Under the pieces are notes generated by a model. It made no database searches. It saw only the letters and a program-made list of their open reading frames with translations, and was not told where the DNA came from. The translations under genes were made by a program, and so were the position numbers. From positions 1 to 8,723 of the forward strand of contig JAUNAY010000009.1 in NCBI GenBank assembly GCA_030527385.1: a stretch of 8,723 nt of DNA, given 5' to 3'. Below are positions 6,295 through 8,723 of this stretch, one piece after another (position 1 is the first letter of the stretch; each line of letters begins with the position of its first letter). This stretch comes from Fusobacterium sp. (GTDB lineage Bacteria > Fusobacteriota > Fusobacteriia > Fusobacteriales > Fusobacteriaceae).

Positions 6295-6333
6295 AAAAAA
6301 TATGAGTAGATAGAATCTATATCTATCTACTCA
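6295..6333 (-). terminator. Intrinsic terminator of the hldD-uppP operon
   Basis: Read on the minus strand, a perfect 12-bp stem (6333-6322 with 6314-6303; arm TGAGTAGATAGA) encloses a 7-nt loop and is followed by TATTTTTT. It lies just after the small membrane-protein gene and faces the plus-strand terminator, so convergent transcripts are separated by two back-to-back hairpins whose T-tracts nearly touch. Confidence 0.88.
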
Positions 6334-6339
6334 CAGCTA

Positions 6340-6699
6340 TTACTCTTTTATTAATTTTTCTCCCATTTCTCTATAAAAATCATAACTTTTTCCCATTTGA
6401 TATATCTTATAATAGATACTTATAAGTGGAGCACCTTGTTTTATATTTTTTATATGAAATTCTATCATTTTATTAGGATTGTCTATTCCTTTTTCTTGAA
6501 AACTTTTATAAATTTTAGTTATTTTAGCTACTTTTTCTTGTTTATCTGATTTTTCTAATTTATTAATATTTTCAGAACAAAACTCTATATATTTAGTGAA
6601 AGCTTTTATATTTGAAGTTTTAAAATAAAAAACCCCAACAAAATTTAAAAGAGCTACACCCATAAATATATAAATTAAAAAATTTCTTAATTTTTTCAT
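6340..6699 (-). CDS. Unrecognised 119-residue membrane-anchored protein
   Basis: I do not recognise this family. Residues 1-5 are basic (MKKLR) and about 6-26 form one hydrophobic segment (FLIYIFMGVALLNFVGVFYF). A Lys/Glu-rich, probably helical domain of about 90 residues follows. That pattern fits a single-pass anchor with the soluble part outside the cytoplasm, or an uncleaved signal sequence; there is no lipobox. I chose ATG at 6699 because AGGAG (6709-6705) precedes it and it starts 13 bp after the uppP stop. A TTG at 6729 would extend it by ten residues into uppP without a good site. As the last gene of the PHP-hldD-uppP operon it probably has an envelope-related role, which is inference from position only. 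Confidence 0.75.
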   Translation of the reverse strand: MKKLRNFLIYIFMGVALLNFVGVFYFKTSNIKAFTKYIEFCSENINKLEKSDKQEKVAKITKIYKSFQEKGIDNPNKMIEFHIKNIKQGAPLISIYYKIYQMGKSYDFYREMGEKLIKE

Positions 6700-6704
6700 C
6701 TGCT

Positions 6705-6709
6705 CTCCT
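6705..6709 (-). promoter_or_regulatory. Ribosome binding site deciding the start of the 119-residue protein
   Basis: AGGAG on the minus strand lies 5 nt before the ATG at 6699-6697 and just after the uppP stop at 6715-6713. It supports the ATG start over the upstream TTG at 6729. Confidence 0.7.
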
Positions 6710-6712
6710 AAA

Positions 6713-7522
6713 TTAGATAAATACAGCAATCAAAACTAAAATTCCTAAAATTATTCTATATATTCCAAAAGAAACAAAATCTCTTTTCTTAATATAACCC
6801 ATAAACCATTTGATTACAAGATATGCCACTATAAAAGAAATCAATGATCCAACTCCTAAAAGTTGCCACTCTACTGGAGAGAATTTTAATCCATTTTTTA
6901 ATAATTTCAATAATGTTGCTCCAAACATAGTAGGTATTGCCAAAAAGAATGAAAATTCTGTGGCTACTCCTCTTGAAAGTCCCAAAAGAAGTCCCCCTAT
7001 AATAGTAGCTCCTGATCTTGAAGTTCCAGGAATCATAGCTAAACACTGGAAAAGCCCTACTGCAAAAGCCTTTTTATACCCCATTTTAGCAAAACTATCT
7101 ATATTTGAAGAGCTTTTATAATACTTTTCTACTACTATTAAAATAACTCCATAAAAGATAAGAGTTGTAGCTACAACTACTACATTTCCCATAAAATATT
7201 CAGAGATATAATCATCTAAAAGTAGTCCTATTACTGCTGATGGTAATACTCCCACAACAACTTTTGCCCAAAGTCTAAATCTTTGTACAAAGACTTCCTT
7301 TTCTTTTACAAAAGGTGTCAAGTCTTTCCAAAAGTATAAAACTACTGCAAGAATAGCTCCTAATTGTACAATTATTAAAAAACTATCCATAAAACTTTTA
7401 GTAAAAAAACTACTATTTATAAATTTTTCTACTAAAATCATATGTCCTGTACTACTAACTGGAAGAAACTCTGTCATTCCCTCTACTATCCCAAGGATAA
7501 TAACAATAAAAAAAGGATTCAT
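6713..7522 (-). CDS. uppP: Undecaprenyl-diphosphatase (BacA type)
   Basis: This 269-residue integral membrane enzyme dephosphorylates undecaprenyl diphosphate, recycling the lipid carrier used for peptidoglycan, O-antigen and other surface glycans; overproduction gives bacitracin resistance. Both catalytic signatures are intact. EGMTEFLPVSSTGH (residues 14-27) holds Glu14, Glu18 and His27, and PGTSRSGAT (165-173) holds Arg169. Gln53 in IVQLGAI is also typical. The hydrophobic pattern fits the family's multi-pass topology, and the length is standard. The start ATG at 7522 is served by AGGAGGA, which overlaps the TAG stop of hldD (gap 14 bp), so translation of the two is probably coupled. The 119-residue membrane-protein gene follows after 13 bp. 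Confidence 0.97.
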   Translation of the reverse strand: MNPFFIVIILGIVEGMTEFLPVSSTGHMILVEKFINSSFFTKSFMDSFLIIVQLGAILAVVLYFWKDLTPFVKEKEVFVQRFRLWAKVVVGVLPSAVIGLLLDDYISEYFMGNVVVVATTLIFYGVILIVVEKYYKSSSNIDSFAKMGYKKAFAVGLFQCLAMIPGTSRSGATIIGGLLLGLSRGVATEFSFFLAIPTMFGATLLKLLKNGLKFSPVEWQLLGVGSLISFIVAYLVIKWFMGYIKKRDFVSFGIYRIILGILVLIAVFI

Positions 7523-7536
7523 CTAACTATTTCCTC

Positions 7537-8535
7537 CTATAAATATGGATCTTCTGTTGCCATATAATTTTCTACATAATCTTTTACTCCCTCTTCTAAT
7601 GAATGGAATTTTTTAGTATATCCAGCTTTTTTTAATTTATTCATCGAAGCTTGTGTAAAATATTGGTATCTTCCTCTTAAATCTTCAGGCATTGGAATAA
7701 ATTCAACTACATCTTCCACTTTTAAATCTGGATTCTTAGATGCTGCTCTCATTGTTGCCATAGAAAGATCTAAGAAACTTCTAGCTTCTCCTGTTCCAAT
7801 ATTATATACTCCTGATTCTACTTTTTCTGTAAGTAGGAAATAGATTACATCAACAACATCTTTTAAATAAACAAAATCTCTAAGTTGTTCTCCATCTTTA
7901 TATCCTTCTTTATGTGACTTAAATAATTTAACTCCACCATTTGCCTTATATTGATTAAAAGTATGGAACACCATAGATGCCATTCTTCCTTTATGATACT
8001 CTTGTGGTCCATATACATTAAAGAATTTTAATCCTGTCCATTGTTTTGGAGCAATTCTTTGTTTAAATGCCCAATCATCAAATATTTTTTTAGAATACCC
8101 ATATTTATTAAGTGGCATTAATTTTTTTAACTCTTCTGGAGATACTTCATCATTATAACCAAGTTCTCCTCCACCATATGTTGCAGCTGATGAAGCATAC
8201 ACATAATTTATTTGTCTTTCTGCACAAAATTGCCAAAGTTTTTTACTGTATCCATAGTTATTATCCATTAGATAATCTCCATCTTTTTCAGTAGTTGCAG
8301 AGCAAGCTCCCATATGTACAACACCTGTTATTTTCTCTGCATTTGCTGGGTTAGAAAGCCATTCAAAAAGATCATCTCTATCTACCCAATCAGCATAATC
8401 TCTCTTTCTTAAGTTTAACCATTTTTCCTCTGTTCTTAATTTATCTACAACTAAAATGTCATTTATTCCCATTTCATTTAATTTCCAAACAAATGCACTT
8501 CCTATCATTCCAGCTGCACCAGTTACAATTATCAT
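7537..8535 (-). CDS. hldD: ADP-L-glycero-D-manno-heptose 6-epimerase
   Basis: This 332-residue cytosolic short-chain dehydrogenase-type epimerase makes ADP-L-glycero-beta-D-manno-heptose, the heptose donor for LPS inner core. The Rossmann GAAGMIG motif is at residues 6-12. Asp31, in VVDKL, and the following basic residues suit NADP binding. HldD-specific blocks follow: GACSATTE (76-83), YASSAATYGG (113-122), the catalytic Tyr145-x-x-x-Lys149 in KYGYSKK, and NVYGPQEYHKGRMAS with Lys182 matching the second catalytic residue of E. coli HldD. Length is slightly above the ~310 of E. coli. The ATG at 8535 shares a base with the stop of the PHP gene (TAATG) and has AGGAGGT just upstream. The gene implies a Gram-negative envelope with heptose-containing LPS. 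Other heptose genes (gmhA, hldE) are not in this window. Confidence 0.97.
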   Translation of the reverse strand: MIIVTGAAGMIGSAFVWKLNEMGINDILVVDKLRTEEKWLNLRKRDYADWVDRDDLFEWLSNPANAEKITGVVHMGACSATTEKDGDYLMDNNYGYSKKLWQFCAERQINYVYASSAATYGGGELGYNDEVSPEELKKLMPLNKYGYSKKIFDDWAFKQRIAPKQWTGLKFFNVYGPQEYHKGRMASMVFHTFNQYKANGGVKLFKSHKEGYKDGEQLRDFVYLKDVVDVIYFLLTEKVESGVYNIGTGEARSFLDLSMATMRAASKNPDLKVEDVVEFIPMPEDLRGRYQYFTQASMNKLKKAGYTKKFHSLEEGVKDYVENYMATEDPYL

Positions 8536-8723
8536 TATTTACCTCCTGCATTTCTTTCTTTTATCAATCTAAATTGTGAATATGTAAGCCCTGTATCTCC
8601 TATATTTACTCCCTCTCTATTAGCTCCGTGAAAATCTGATCCACCCGTAACTAAAAGTGAATGTCTTTTTGCCATTTTTTTATATTTTTTTATATCTGAG
8701 GGAGAAAAAGTTCCATATTGAGC
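8535..8723 (-). CDS. PHP-domain phosphoesterase, C-terminal fragment (cut by window edge)
   Basis: Only the last 62 residues are in the window; the frame is open to the right edge, so the gene continues beyond it. The diagnostic motif is TGGSDFHG followed by AN (residues 26-35 of the fragment), the C-terminal metal-binding Asp-x-His of the PHP domain. It resembles TrpH/YciV-type enzymes that remove phosphate from nucleoside 3',5'-bisphosphates or short RNA ends. The preceding SPSDIKKYKKMAKRHSLLV is typical of the last helix before that strand. The final residues AGGK are encoded by the DNA that acts as the ribosome binding site for hldD, and the stop overlaps the hldD start as TAATG. It is the first visible gene of the envelope operon. 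Family call is good; the substrate is unknown. Confidence 0.85.
   Translation of the reverse strand, partial: AQYGTFSPSDIKKYKKMAKRHSLLVTGGSDFHGANREGVNIGDTGLTYSQFRLIKERNAGGK

Noticed and set aside
6789..7121. Two open frames overlapping uppP (6789-7046 minus, 6810-7121 plus)
   Set aside because: Both are shadows of uppP, which has complete catalytic motifs in its own frame; neither has a ribosome binding site or recognisable domain.
8112..8294. Plus-strand open frame of 60 codons
   Set aside because: It is antisense to the conserved core of hldD and His/Leu-rich from reverse reading.

Overview
This is an AT-rich window whose coding regions are densely packed. It carries an LPS-heptose gene (hldD), strong GGAGG-type ribosome binding sites, a lipoprotein with a short lipobox and a split LysO transporter. 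Together these suggest a low-GC Gram-negative anaerobe, most likely Fusobacterium. That assignment comes from gene content and protein character, not from a database match.

Left block, minus strand (about 11-3058): a peptide-type ABC substrate-binding lipoprotein is followed 31 bp later by an M42 metallo-aminopeptidase, so the two are probably co-transcribed. An HU-family DNA-binding protein gene lies downstream and has its own candidate promoter. No transporter permease or ATPase gene is present beside the binding protein. A divergent AT-rich intergenic region of 197 bp (3059-3255) separates this block from the plus-strand genes.

Middle block, plus strand (3256-6218): galM (aldose 1-epimerase) is followed by a two-gene version of the lysine exporter LysO. 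Its 91-residue and 200-residue halves overlap at TAATG, and the block ends at a clear intrinsic terminator. A consensus promoter (TTGACA, 17 bp, TAATAT) then drives an unrecognised 85-residue protein and a DJ-1/PfpI protein, which also end at an intrinsic terminator.

Right block, minus strand (6293-8723): a tightly coupled operon reads from the right edge leftwards. It contains the C-terminus of a PHP-domain phosphoesterase (cut by the window edge), hldD, uppP and a small unrecognised membrane-anchored protein, and ends at its own terminator. hldD makes the heptose precursor of LPS inner core and UppP recycles the undecaprenyl carrier, so the operon has an envelope theme.

Most of the window is ordinary chromosomal housekeeping sequence. 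I see no mobile element, CRISPR array, tRNA, rRNA or obvious defence system. The points worth a second look are the split lysO and its poly-G ribosome binding site, the 85-residue partner of the DJ-1 protein, the uppP-linked membrane protein, the stand-alone binding protein/peptidase pair, and an HU protein with a cysteine at the DNA-binding arm.
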